NCBI GenBank assembly: GCA_030765335.1
Contig: JAVCCU010000018.1
Span: 1 to 45,365, forward strand
Direction: 5' to 3'
DNA length: 45,365 nucleotides
DNA from: Candidatus Kaelpia aquatica
GTDB taxonomy: Bacteria > Omnitrophota > Gorgyraeia > Kaelpiales > Kaelpiaceae
The notes beneath the pieces are model-generated. The model was not told where the DNA came from and made no database searches. It worked only from the letters and a program-made list of their open reading frames with translations. Positions 1 to 7,302 of this stretch are shown here, piece by piece. The translations under genes were made by a program, and so were the position numbers. Position 1 is the first letter of the stretch, and every line of letters begins with the position of its first letter.

Positions 1-19
1 ACTTTACTGTTCCTTTCAT
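1..19 (-). CDS. csp: Cold-shock protein, N-terminal six codons only (runs off the window)
   Basis: Only the first six codons are inside the window. On the minus strand ATG at 19..17 is followed by codons for MKGTVK, the usual start of CspA-family cold-shock proteins (small OB-fold proteins that bind and melt RNA/ssDNA). A near-perfect Shine-Dalgarno, AAGGAGGT, sits on the complement of 29-36, nine bases before the ATG. A promoter and a terminator-like hairpin lie upstream. The short peptide alone would be weak evidence; the peptide, the ribosome site and the structured leader together make the call likely. Confidence 0.65.
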
Positions 20-65
20 ACTGGTAATACCTCCTTTTTTAAATTTGTAGTCGATTGAAAGACAT

Positions 66-102
66 AAAAAAAACGCAAGGGAGAAATAATACTCACCTTG
101 CG
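66..102 (-). terminator. Terminator-like hairpin in the csp leader (possible attenuator)
   Basis: Read on the minus strand, CGCAAGG (102..96) pairs with CCTTGCG (80..74). A further GAG/CTC pairing past a one-base bulge gives about 10 bp, and eight T residues follow (73..66). This has the form of an intrinsic terminator, yet it lies between a good promoter (141-169) and the csp start codon, about 32 bases below the predicted transcript start. Confidence 0.65.
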
Positions 103-140
103 GACTGATATCTTACTCTCCTTCATCGCTACAGTTAAGA

Positions 141-169
141 ATTCTATAGTATTAGTCATAGTTAGTCAA
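141..169 (-). promoter_or_regulatory. Sigma70-type promoter for csp
   Basis: On the minus strand, -35 TTGACT (complement of 164-169) and -10 TAGAAT (complement of 141-146) are separated by 17 bases, each matching consensus at 5 of 6. The predicted start near 134 gives a leader of about 115 nt that contains the hairpin at 66-102. Confidence 0.6.
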
Positions 170-398
170 GAGAATAAATCAGTATCCATAATTCTTGACA
201 CTGCTCTAAGGTTATCTCTAATTTTGACGATATGCCGATATAAATTGTCGGGTATAATATTTATGCAGTTGCTTATTCTTACCGCGAAGGAGATATAGGC
301 GTAAGCATCGGGCCTCGTTAAGATGAGCCTGTATCTGTACTTTATTCCGCTTTATTTTTAATATGACATTTTGATTTCATATGTTTTTATAAATGTTA
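170..398. other. Intergenic stretch with no convincing gene
   Basis: No reading frame here has both a ribosome site and a recognisable product. A TTGACA (195-200) followed 16 bases later by TCTAAT could be a plus-strand promoter, but nothing clear lies downstream of it. I see no RNA gene. Confidence 0.4.
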
Positions 399-407
399 TG
401 TTATAAT
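399..407 (+). promoter_or_regulatory. Extended -10 promoter for the small lysine-rich gene
   Basis: TGTTATAAT is a perfect -10 hexamer (402-407) preceded by TGn. No good -35 is visible, as is usual for extended -10 promoters. The next gene with a ribosome site starts at 493. Confidence 0.4.
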
Positions 408-492
408 AAACAAGATATGCATGAAAAAATAAGTGGAATCTTAAGGGCAGAGTGTCATCATGCAGGATGAACCAGGATAAAAGGAGGAGATA

Positions 493-630
493 TTGGCGAA
501 AGATAATTATTCATATCAAAAGTACCAAAAAGAATTGGCAAAGAAAAAGAAGAAAGCGGAAAAGAAGCAAAGTAAATTGGATAAAAAAAATATTCAGGAT
601 AAAGCAGATTTAGAGCAGGATACGAATTAA
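493..630 (+). CDS. Small lysine-rich conserved-type protein, 45 aa
   Basis: TTG start at 493 with a strong AGGAGG at 482-487, five bases upstream. The 45-residue product begins MAKDNYSYQKYQKELAKKKK and is about one third Lys, with Glu, Gln and Asp making up much of the rest and no hydrophobic core. It is probably a highly charged, extended RNA- or ribosome-associated protein. From memory, similar short Lys-rich proteins with a YQKRQKELA-like segment occur in other bacteria, sometimes near cold-shock genes. That recollection has not been checked and no function is assigned. The strong ribosome site, extended -10 promoter and clean stop support it as a real gene. Confidence 0.6.
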   Translation: MAKDNYSYQKYQKELAKKKKKAEKKQSKLDKKNIQDKADLEQDTN

Positions 631-794
631 AGGTTGAAGTATTTACCGAAACTAAGAGGGAGTCGATATGGGGTATCGGCAAGGTAGTGGTGGTGGATAC
701 GTTGGATCAACACAGTGATTCATGTAGAATGCAATAAGCAATGCGAAACTCTTTTAAGTCCAAGAGATGGGCTGAAGATGCCAGTTTACTTATA

Positions 795-1856
795 TCAGCA
801 AGAAGCATTAGAGCGTTTTTTGTGAATAGAGTGGCCCGGCCCTTTTCCTATAGTTCTTCCTAAAGATTTAACTCTACCTTCAACGCAGAGTGAGCAATCA
901 GCCACAGACTCGTCGACGCAGGGTTTTTTAGGATATAACAGGTAGTCTTTTCTATATTCTTGAGGAGTACTATTAGGCATAAAAACATTACAGCCCATCT
1001 GCAAAAGAAGGTTCCTTCCTTCAGGATTTACAGCATCATAGGCAGTTGTTGCCGGGATATGGGCATCTTTGTTTAATAATCTTAAAATGGCGATAGTCTT
1101 TAAATATATCTCATTTTTAAAGGGGTTTAGAGTTTTACTGAAAGGAGTTTTATTATGCGGTATAAAAGGCCCAACTCCAATCATGTCTAAATCCAGATTA
1201 CTGCAAAAAAGGATATCTTTAGCTAGATCACTCATCTCTTCGTTCGGCAGTCCAATAAGAAAGCCTGAACCAGTCTGTATGCCTATACTTTTTAAGATCT
1301 CAATGCACATAATTCTAGTATCTAAATCATCATCTGGGTGGCATTGTTTAAATAGTTTTCTATTAGATGTCTCAAATCTGATTAAGTACCTATCCATGCC
1401 CTTTCTCTGCCAGTAGAGATAGGTTTCTCTGTCTCGTTCACCCACAGAAATAGTAATTGCTAAACTGGTCTCTTTTTTTATGTTTTCTATCAGGGCTCCT
1501 AGTTTTTCTTTGGTGTAAAAAAAGTCTTCGCCTGACTGCAGGACAACTGTTGTCTGGCCGAATTTTTCAATTTGTTTGCAGGTTTGAATTATTTCTTCAT
1601 CCGCCATGCGGTAACGCCTAACATTTTTATTAGATTGCTGAATGCCGCAATAATAACAATCTTTTTTGCAGAAGTTTGAAAACTCAATGATCCCCCTTAA
1701 GAAGATTTCATCGCCCATGTATTGTCTGCGGATATTGTCTGCTTTATTATAAAGGGACTTAAGATCTTTATCTTTGGTTAAAAGCAAATAGATAATTTCA
1801 TCTTCAGTTAGCTGGATATTCTTATCTGTATTTTTAAAAATATTTTCTAGTTCCAT
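795..1856 (-). CDS. hydE: [FeFe]-hydrogenase maturase HydE (radical SAM)
   Basis: 353 residues, full length for HydE, a radical SAM enzyme that helps build the H-cluster diiron subsite together with HydF and HydG. The radical SAM CxxxCxxC is C63, C67, C70 (FCKKDCYYC), inside the fold typical of BioB/HydE proteins. A C-terminal triad C313, C321, C324 matches the second, non-essential cluster site described in Thermotoga HydE. The gene stands alone; hydF and hydG are not in this window. It serves the hydrogenase encoded at 14.5-16.4 kb. The start has no Shine-Dalgarno, and a TATAAT (complement of 1871-1876) lies only about 15 bases upstream, so the mRNA may be almost leaderless. Confidence 0.9.
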   Translation of the reverse strand: MELENIFKNTDKNIQLTEDEIIYLLLTKDKDLKSLYNKADNIRRQYMGDEIFLRGIIEFSNFCKKDCYYCGIQQSNKNVRRYRMADEEIIQTCKQIEKFGQTTVVLQSGEDFFYTKEKLGALIENIKKETSLAITISVGERDRETYLYWQRKGMDRYLIRFETSNRKLFKQCHPDDDLDTRIMCIEILKSIGIQTGSGFLIGLPNEEMSDLAKDILFCSNLDLDMIGVGPFIPHNKTPFSKTLNPFKNEIYLKTIAILRLLNKDAHIPATTAYDAVNPEGRNLLLQMGCNVFMPNSTPQEYRKDYLLYPKKPCVDESVADCSLCVEGRVKSLGRTIGKGPGHSIHKKRSNASC

Positions 1857-2023
1857 AATTATTTCTTAAAATTATAAAAAACATCGTACCTTAAATTTTT
1901 ATCTAACGCAATATGATACAAAAAGTGAATATGAAAGCTGAAATATTTAAAACAAGTAAGATTTGTATTGTTTATTGATATTTCGGGTCTTATTTTGTAT
2001 TGCTCTTATATCACTAGAAAACG

Positions 2024-2052
2024 TTGAACTTTTGCGGTTTGGTATGTACAAT
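2024..2052 (+). promoter_or_regulatory. Promoter of the 2.1-4.3 kb operon
   Basis: TTGAAC (2024-2029), 17-base spacer, TACAAT (2047-2052). It lies 55 bases before the first gene, whose ribosome site is AGGAGG. No operator-like dyad is obvious. Confidence 0.6.
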
Positions 2053-2107
2053 AGGTATGTTTTAAAAATTATTATTTAAGTAGATCGTTTCAAATCAGGA
2101 GGAAGAG

Positions 2108-2857
2108 ATGAGCAGAGACAGCGTTATTAATGAAAAAAAATTAGATATTGAAGTACAGAAAAAATTTATTCCTTATCTTAAAACGATCTCTGAAATTCAT
2201 GGGGATAATTTGATCTCTGTGTTTATATATGGTTCTGCTGCAGGGGGAGACTATATCCCTAAAGTCTCTGATATTAATTCAGTTTTTATATTCAAAGATC
2301 TTAAGTTTTCGATATTTAAAAGTAGTTTGAATACGATTTCTAAAGGAATTTTTAAAAAAATAGCTGCGCCTTTATTTCTGACCAAAGAGTATATCAACTC
2401 TTCTTTAGACGTTTTCCCGATAGAATTTCTGGATATGAAGGAAAATCATGTTCTCTTATATGGTGAGGATGTTCTCTCTGAGTTAGAGATTAAAGGTGAG
2501 CATATCCGTCTTTTCTGTGAACAACAAATTAAAGGGAAGTTAATTAGAATTCGTCAGGCATATTTAGAGGTAGGTCTTAAGACAAAAGGCCTAGAGGTCT
2601 TATTGAAAGAGTCTCTTAATTCACTGATTCCTATTTTTAGGAATTTAATTCGATTAAGAGAAGAGCAGCCTCCAATTGAAAAAATGGATGTTATTGGTAA
2701 GTTTTGTCAAATATTTGGGCTCGATGAGAATGTATTTTTACCAATTTATAAAGATTCTACAAATGATGAAAAGATAGCCAAGCAGGATGTGGTTGTTTTC
2801 TTGGAAAAGTATTTAAATCAGATTGAAAAATTAGCAGATATAATAGATAAGTTATAA
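2108..2857 (+). CDS. Nucleotidyltransferase-fold protein, catalytic motif altered
   Basis: 249 residues. Positions 38-60 read VFIYGSAAGG...SDINSVFIF, the shape of the nucleotidyltransferase motif (GS, about ten residues, D-x-D), but the second carboxylate is Asn (D55-x-N57). The C-terminal half is helical and charged with no motif I know. The protein may bind nucleotide without transferring it, or may be a non-catalytic relative. It is the first gene of an operon with the TPM protein (8-base gap) and LemA. The start is supported by AGGAGGAAGAG just upstream. The substrate is unknown; the fold assignment is moderately secure, the function is not. Confidence 0.5.
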   Translation: MSRDSVINEKKLDIEVQKKFIPYLKTISEIHGDNLISVFIYGSAAGGDYIPKVSDINSVFIFKDLKFSIFKSSLNTISKGIFKKIAAPLFLTKEYINSSLDVFPIEFLDMKENHVLLYGEDVLSELEIKGEHIRLFCEQQIKGKLIRIRQAYLEVGLKTKGLEVLLKESLNSLIPIFRNLIRLREEQPPIEKMDVIGKFCQIFGLDENVFLPIYKDSTNDEKIAKQDVVVFLEKYLNQIEKLADIIDKL

Positions 2858-2865
2858 TAAGGAGT

Positions 2866-3648
2866 ATGAATAAAATTTCTAAGTACGTTTTAGTTCTAAT
2901 TCTCTTTTGCCTATTGTTTTCTTCTGTATTATTTGCAAGAGATGTGATATCTATCCCGCCTCGTGGCCAGGGCTATGTAAATGATTTTGCAGGACTGTTG
3001 AACTATTCTGATAAAGCTACTATAACCAAGTTCGCTGCTGAGTTGGAGAGAGAGACCACAGCGCAGATAGCTATTGTAACTGTTAAAACAGCTCAACCTG
3101 AGACCGTACAAGGGTTTTCTGTAAGACTCTTTGATCAATGGAAGATTGGGCAGAAAGGTAAGGATAACGGAGTACTGCTCTTAGTGGCAGTTAATGACCG
3201 CAAGGCATGGATTACAACAGGTTATGGTGTTGAGGGTGCAATCCCGGATCTGGTTGCCAATAAAATTGTTCGGGATCTGATTATTCCTTATTTCAAGCGT
3301 GGGCAATATTCTGAAGGTATCATGAGAGGTTCGGTAGCTATTATTAGTCTCATTGCCAAAGAATATGATGCTGAGATAACTGGGCAGGAGGCGCAGGTTT
3401 ATCAAACAGTACATAGTAAGAGAAGCGGCTTAAGAGTTATCTTTACAATATTGTTCTTCCTTTTTATTATAAGTATGCGTTCTGGGCTTCTGGGGTATTT
3501 TCTGCTAGGTTCAATGATAGGGGGGCGTAGGCGAGGCGGCTTTTGGCATGGGTCTGGATTGGGCAGCTCTGGTGGAGGATTTGGAGGCGGTTTTGGAGGA
3601 TTTGGAGGCGGTATGACCGGAGGCGGCGGCGGCGGTGGTGGTTGGTAA
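2866..3648 (+). CDS. TPM-domain (YgcG-type) exported membrane protein
   Basis: 260 residues. A signal peptide covers about 1-25, then a TPM domain about 30-165 (GYVNDFAGLL near its start, DNGVLLLVAVNDRKAWITTG in the middle), a transmembrane helix about 188-212, and a Gly-rich tail ending in a run of nine glycines and Trp. TPM domains (TPM_phosphatase, PF04536) occur in plant thylakoid TLP18.3 and bacterial YgcG/PsB32-like proteins; their bacterial role is unclear. The protein is probably anchored in the inner membrane with the TPM domain outside. Pairing with LemA, the next gene, is a very common arrangement and supports the call. Confidence 0.85.
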   Translation: MNKISKYVLVLILFCLLFSSVLFARDVISIPPRGQGYVNDFAGLLNYSDKATITKFAAELERETTAQIAIVTVKTAQPETVQGFSVRLFDQWKIGQKGKDNGVLLLVAVNDRKAWITTGYGVEGAIPDLVANKIVRDLIIPYFKRGQYSEGIMRGSVAIISLIAKEYDAEITGQEAQVYQTVHSKRSGLRVIFTILFFLFIISMRSGLLGYFLLGSMIGGRRRGGFWHGSGLGSSGGGFGGGFGGFGGGMTGGGGGGGGW

Positions 3649-3681
3649 CCAATAAATAATTTAAAAACGAGGGATGATAAA

Positions 3682-4251
3682 ATGAAAAAGATTTGGATTA
3701 TTTTAGGAGTTCTTATAGTTTTAGCTGTTATGCTTTTTGGTTGGTATAAAAATGGTTATAATCAGGCTATTGCTAAAGATGAAGAAGCAAAATCAGCTTG
3801 GGCACAAGTTGAAAACCAGCTACAAAGAAGAAACGATTTAATTCCCAATCTTATAAGTACTGTTAAAGGTTTTGCTTCCCAGGAAAAAGAGATCTTTACA
3901 GAAGTAACTCGTTTAAGAAGCCAATGGGGTAAGTCTGCTTCCGTTGAAAGCAAAATAGAGAATGCTAATGCAATGGGCGGAGCGTTGTCACGCCTGCTGT
4001 TAGTTGCTGAAAACTATCCTCAATTAAAATCAAATGAGAATTTCTTAGCTCTGCAGGCACAGTTAGAAGGTACTGAGAATAGAATTGCTGTTGAACGCAT
4101 GCGTTACAATCTTGCAGTCAAAGATTTTAATCGGTTCCAACGCTTATTCTTCGGTCGGTTTTTTGCTGCACAAGCAGGCGTTACTGAGCCAGCAGTATAT
4201 TTTGAAGCTAAGGAGTATGCTTCTGAAGTCCCTGTTGTTGAGTTTGATTAA
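3682..4251 (+). CDS. lemA: LemA family membrane-anchored protein
   Basis: 189 residues, the usual size. One N-terminal membrane helix (about 4-21) is followed by a helical periplasmic domain with the family pattern AWAQVENQLQRRNDLIPNL (about 39-57). Later segments ENFLALQAQLEGTENRIAVE and RYNLAVKDFN also match LemA proteins. Function is not settled in bacteria; co-occurrence with TPM proteins suggests a shared envelope role. Its ribosome site is weak (GAGGGATGAT). It ends the operon that starts at 2108. Confidence 0.9.
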   Translation: MKKIWIILGVLIVLAVMLFGWYKNGYNQAIAKDEEAKSAWAQVENQLQRRNDLIPNLISTVKGFASQEKEIFTEVTRLRSQWGKSASVESKIENANAMGGALSRLLLVAENYPQLKSNENFLALQAQLEGTENRIAVERMRYNLAVKDFNRFQRLFFGRFFAAQAGVTEPAVYFEAKEYASEVPVVEFD

Positions 4252-4363
4252 GCTGTGCTGCATTATAAAGCATAGGTCTAGGGCACTATATTTTAAAGAG
4301 CCGATTGCTTTATTAATGACTGAAAATTAATCTTGATACCGTTATGGAGGATGAGATAAGCAG

Positions 4364-4996
4364 ATGGGATTACTAGCACTCTTATTTAAAGATCCAATGG
4401 CATTTTTTTTATTAGTTCCATTGCTTCTTTATTCGGTTATTGCTCATGAGGTGGCGCACGGTTGGGTTGCTTCGCTGTTTGGAGATAATACAGCAAAACA
4501 TTCCGGTAGATTATCGTTTTACCCCAGATCTCATATTGATCCCATGGGAATGCTTGCACTTTTTATTATAGGATTTGGATGGGCAAGGCCGGTACCAGTT
4601 GATTATAGAAATCTGAGCAGCTCTCGGCGGGCTATTATTGCTGTCTCTTTGGCAGGGTGCGCAGCCAATATACTCATTGCAACTGTTACAATATTTTTGC
4701 TTCAGTTCCAACTCTTTCAAGCAAACCGTTTCTTCGCTCCGGCTCTTTTAATTACTGCAAGAATAAACATTATGCTGGGAGCGTTCAACCTGATTCCTAT
4801 TCCTCCTTTGGATGGGTCCCGGGTGCTGATGGAATTTCTTCCCTCTAACGCTAAGTATCAACTTGCCAGACTCGAACCCTTTGGGTTTTTCATAATTATT
4901 ATTTTGCTTTGGACGGGAATGTTGAGTCCGGTAATTACATTTGTTCAAAGTATTATCCTTGGATTCATCGGGATGTTATTGGGCTTCATAAGGTAG
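4364..4996 (+). CDS. Site-2 protease family zinc metallopeptidase (M50)
   Basis: 210 residues, almost entirely membrane-embedded (about five to six helices). The zinc site HExxH is H28-E29-V-A-H32 within IAHEVAHGW, and the distal NxxPxPPLDG signature is N142 to D150, which supplies the third metal ligand. Short, PDZ-less members of this family are intramembrane proteases that cut transmembrane substrates; the substrate here is unknown. The ribosome site is a weak GGAGGATGAG. It follows lemA after a 112-base gap and may be a separate unit. No PDZ or CBS domain is present. Confidence 0.85.
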   Translation: MGLLALLFKDPMAFFLLVPLLLYSVIAHEVAHGWVASLFGDNTAKHSGRLSFYPRSHIDPMGMLALFIIGFGWARPVPVDYRNLSSSRRAIIAVSLAGCAANILIATVTIFLLQFQLFQANRFFAPALLITARINIMLGAFNLIPIPPLDGSRVLMEFLPSNAKYQLARLEPFGFFIIIILLWTGMLSPVITFVQSIILGFIGMLLGFIR

Positions 4997-5233
4997 CTAA
5001 AGAATAGCATCAACGCAGTTAATCTAATTTAGTAAACCAGTATGCTTCTTAATTCCAAGAAGCTAAATAAAGGCTCTCTGTGCTCCCAATGTTTAAGTCC
5101 AATAATTCTCTGCTTTATCAAAGAAGGTTTTTTATATCTATTTAATGTTTTAATAATTATAATGCTGAGCTTGCCAGTATTAGTGTTAAAATAAATATCA
5201 AAGAAGAATTGTGCTTAGAAGGAGTATTTAGAT

Positions 5234-6307
5234 ATGAAAATGGGAATCATCGGCTTACCTCAAACAGGAAAGAAGACCATATTCAAACTGTTGACAGAAT
5301 ATAAATTTTCTGAGAAAGATTTAACAGTCAATAAGGTTATAAAGAGTTTTGCTCAGATAAAAGACCCAAGGTTCGACTTTTTGTCTAATCTATATGAGCC
5401 TAAAAAGCAGGCGAGGGCAAAGATTGATATTGAATTACTGCCTAAGATAGATCCAGATTCTATTAGAGAGGGCAGTATATTTGAAAATATTTCCGATTTT
5501 GATGCCATCTGCCATGTAGTCAGAGCTTTTAAAGACGACTCTGTTTATCATATAGATGGTTCAGTGGATCCAAGACGTGATATTGAGAATATCAACTCTG
5601 AGTTAGTGCTGCATGACCTTCTCTTTATTGAAAAAAGAATTGAGCGTATTGATGATGCTATAAAGAGAGTTAAAGATGAGAAAGCATTAAAGGAGAGAGA
5701 ACTCTTACTAAAACTTAAAGACCATTTAGATAAAGAGCTCCCTCTGCGGCTGCTTGATTTGACTGAACAAGAGTTAGGTCTAATTTTAAGCTATCCGTTT
5801 AGTACATTGAAAAAGATGATAGTTGTTCTAAATATCTCTGAAGATAATCTTAGCGATGAGTCTAATATCGAGAAGCTACAGCAGGATTATGAATCTCTGG
5901 AGATTGATATTATGCAGGTATCTGCTAGAGTTGAGTCTGAGATTATCGGCCTAGACTCTGAAGCTGAAAGAGTAGAGTTTCTAGGGGCTCTTGGAGTTAA
6001 AGAGTTGGCGGTGGACTCTCTCACTAGGCTATCCATAAAGGCATTGAATTTAATATCATTCTTTACTGTCGGCTCTGATGAGGTTCGGCAGTGGTTATTG
6101 CGCAAAGGGTCAACAGCTCCTCAAGCAGCAGGTGTGATACATAGTGATCTAGAGAAAGGCTTTATCCGCGCTGAAGTAATGAGATACGATGATCTATGTT
6201 CTTTAGGTGATGAATCAAGACTCAGACAAGAAGGTAAGATCTATCTAAAAGGAAAAGATTATATCATTGAAGACGGTGATATAGTAAATATAAGATTCAA
6301 TATCTAG
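5234..6307 (+). CDS. YchF/OLA1-like P-loop protein with degenerate G2/G3 motifs
   Basis: 357 residues, close to the 363 of YchF, and alignable along its length. P-loop GLPQTGKKT (7-15), an N-I-S-E-D segment in place of the YchF NxxE/NVNED specificity motif, SARVE, and a C-terminal TGS-like domain (TAPQAAGVIHSDLEKGFIRA, then GKDYIIEDGDIVNIRFN) are all recognisable. The YchF G2 motif and the VDIAGLV (G3, Walker B-like) motif are not: the G3 place reads IDIELLPKID. It may therefore bind but not hydrolyse nucleotide. It could be a divergent paralogue of true YchF, or this lineage's only copy. It converges with hflC. The start is backed by AAGGAGTA. Confidence 0.75.
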   Translation: MKMGIIGLPQTGKKTIFKLLTEYKFSEKDLTVNKVIKSFAQIKDPRFDFLSNLYEPKKQARAKIDIELLPKIDPDSIREGSIFENISDFDAICHVVRAFKDDSVYHIDGSVDPRRDIENINSELVLHDLLFIEKRIERIDDAIKRVKDEKALKERELLLKLKDHLDKELPLRLLDLTEQELGLILSYPFSTLKKMIVVLNISEDNLSDESNIEKLQQDYESLEIDIMQVSARVESEIIGLDSEAERVEFLGALGVKELAVDSLTRLSIKALNLISFFTVGSDEVRQWLLRKGSTAPQAAGVIHSDLEKGFIRAEVMRYDDLCSLGDESRLRQEGKIYLKGKDYIIEDGDIVNIRFNI

Positions 6308-6318
6308 ATATTGAATCT
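6293..6318. terminator. 26-bp perfect palindrome between convergent genes
   Basis: A perfect 26-base palindrome (arms AGATTCAATA and TATTGAATCT around TCTAGA) contains the stop codon of the YchF-like gene and is followed by TTCTTC. It would form a 10-bp hairpin in RNA from either strand, so it probably ends transcription or protects 3' ends for both the 5.2 kb gene and hflC. The T tract is poor. Confidence 0.5.
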
Positions 6319-6351
6319 TTCTTCAATAATGCTCCTGTCTGCTGTAGGAGT

Positions 6352-7302
6352 CTATTCTTTAAACTTTGATTCTTTGAGCAGTTGATAATATTCACTATCC
6401 GTTGTTAACAGCAGTATAGTGTTTTCGTCTATAGTGTTCTTGTATGTATCTAATGTCTTAATGAAGGCATAGAACTCTGGATCTTCCTCGTAAGCCTGAG
6501 CATAGATCTTTGTTGATTCAGCATCAGCCTGACCTTTGATCTTCTGTGCTGTGCGGTAGGCTTCAGAGCTTATTCTCTTAAGTTCTTTCTCCATCAATCC
6601 TTCGATCTCTGCGCGTCGGCCTCGTCCTTCAGAGCGATACTGTTCAGCGGCACGCTTTCTCTCTGCAATCATTCTGTCATAGACTTTCTTTCTGACTTCA
6701 CTTACATAGTCTACACGTTTGATACGTAGATCTATAAGTTCGATACCATATTGAACGACTATAATCTTTGCCTTTTGAAATATTATATTTTCCAGTTTTT
6801 CACGGCCAAGCTCTATTCTTTCAACAGCCTCCTCGTTCATTACTACGTCTGCATCTTCGCTGAGGCTTTCTAAGATGGTATTGGAATTACGAACCGTCTC
6901 TACCAGGGAATGGCTTGTTACAGCATCTCTGGTGGCAGAGTTAATGATATCATCAAGCCTTGCATGGGCAAGCACTTCACTGCCTACTGACTCTAAGAAT
7001 TTCAAAGGGTTGTCTATTCTCCAACGGGCTGTTGTATCTACCCAGATATATCTCTTATCTTTAGTTGGAATCTGGTTGGCGTCACCATCCCACTCTAAGA
7101 TTCTCTTTTCAAAGTAGCGCGCCTGCTGAATAAAAGGTTTCTTAAGGTATAGCCCCGCATCTACTATTTCGATTATAGGTCTGCCAAACTGAGTGATTAC
7201 AACCTGTTTGGTCTCGTCAACAGTATAGATCACTCCGGAGATGAATAATATTATTGTCAAGAGAGTAAGCGAGATAAGTATCTTTGTTATTATCTTTATC
7301 AT
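6352..7302 (-). CDS. hflC: HflC, SPFH-domain regulator of FtsH
   Basis: 316 residues. One N-terminal membrane helix (about 5-27), then an SPFH/band 7 domain starting VDETKQVVITQFGRPI, followed by a long helical region (AERKRAAEQYRSEGRGRRAE) typical of HflC and a C-terminal FYAFIKTLDTYK segment. HflC and HflK form a large cage around the membrane protease FtsH and limit its activity. The gene overlaps hflK by one base, so the two are translationally coupled. The family call is firm. HflC and HflK are assigned by order and by the shorter, Arg-rich helical region here. Confidence 0.88.
   Translation of the reverse strand: MIKIITKILISLTLLTIILFISGVIYTVDETKQVVITQFGRPIIEIVDAGLYLKKPFIQQARYFEKRILEWDGDANQIPTKDKRYIWVDTTARWRIDNPLKFLESVGSEVLAHARLDDIINSATRDAVTSHSLVETVRNSNTILESLSEDADVVMNEEAVERIELGREKLENIIFQKAKIIVVQYGIELIDLRIKRVDYVSEVRKKVYDRMIAERKRAAEQYRSEGRGRRAEIEGLMEKELKRISSEAYRTAQKIKGQADAESTKIYAQAYEEDPEFYAFIKTLDTYKNTIDENTILLLTTDSEYYQLLKESKFKE

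Noticed and set aside
98-298. 66-codon plus-strand frame
   Set aside because: Lacks a ribosome site, overlaps the csp leader hairpin and promoter, and the product resembles nothing known.
668-718. 16-codon frame MGYRQGSGGGYVGSTQ after GAGGGAG
   Set aside because: Too short to support as a gene without conservation data, though the upstream GAGGGAG is reasonable.
3580-3648. GGAGGC-rich direct repeats
   Set aside because: They encode the Gly-rich tail of the TPM protein; low-complexity coding sequence, not a CRISPR or regulatory repeat.
5044-5063. Perfect 7-bp hairpin GCTTCTT/AAGAAGC after the M50 gene
   Set aside because: No T tract on either strand and low GC; not called as a terminator.
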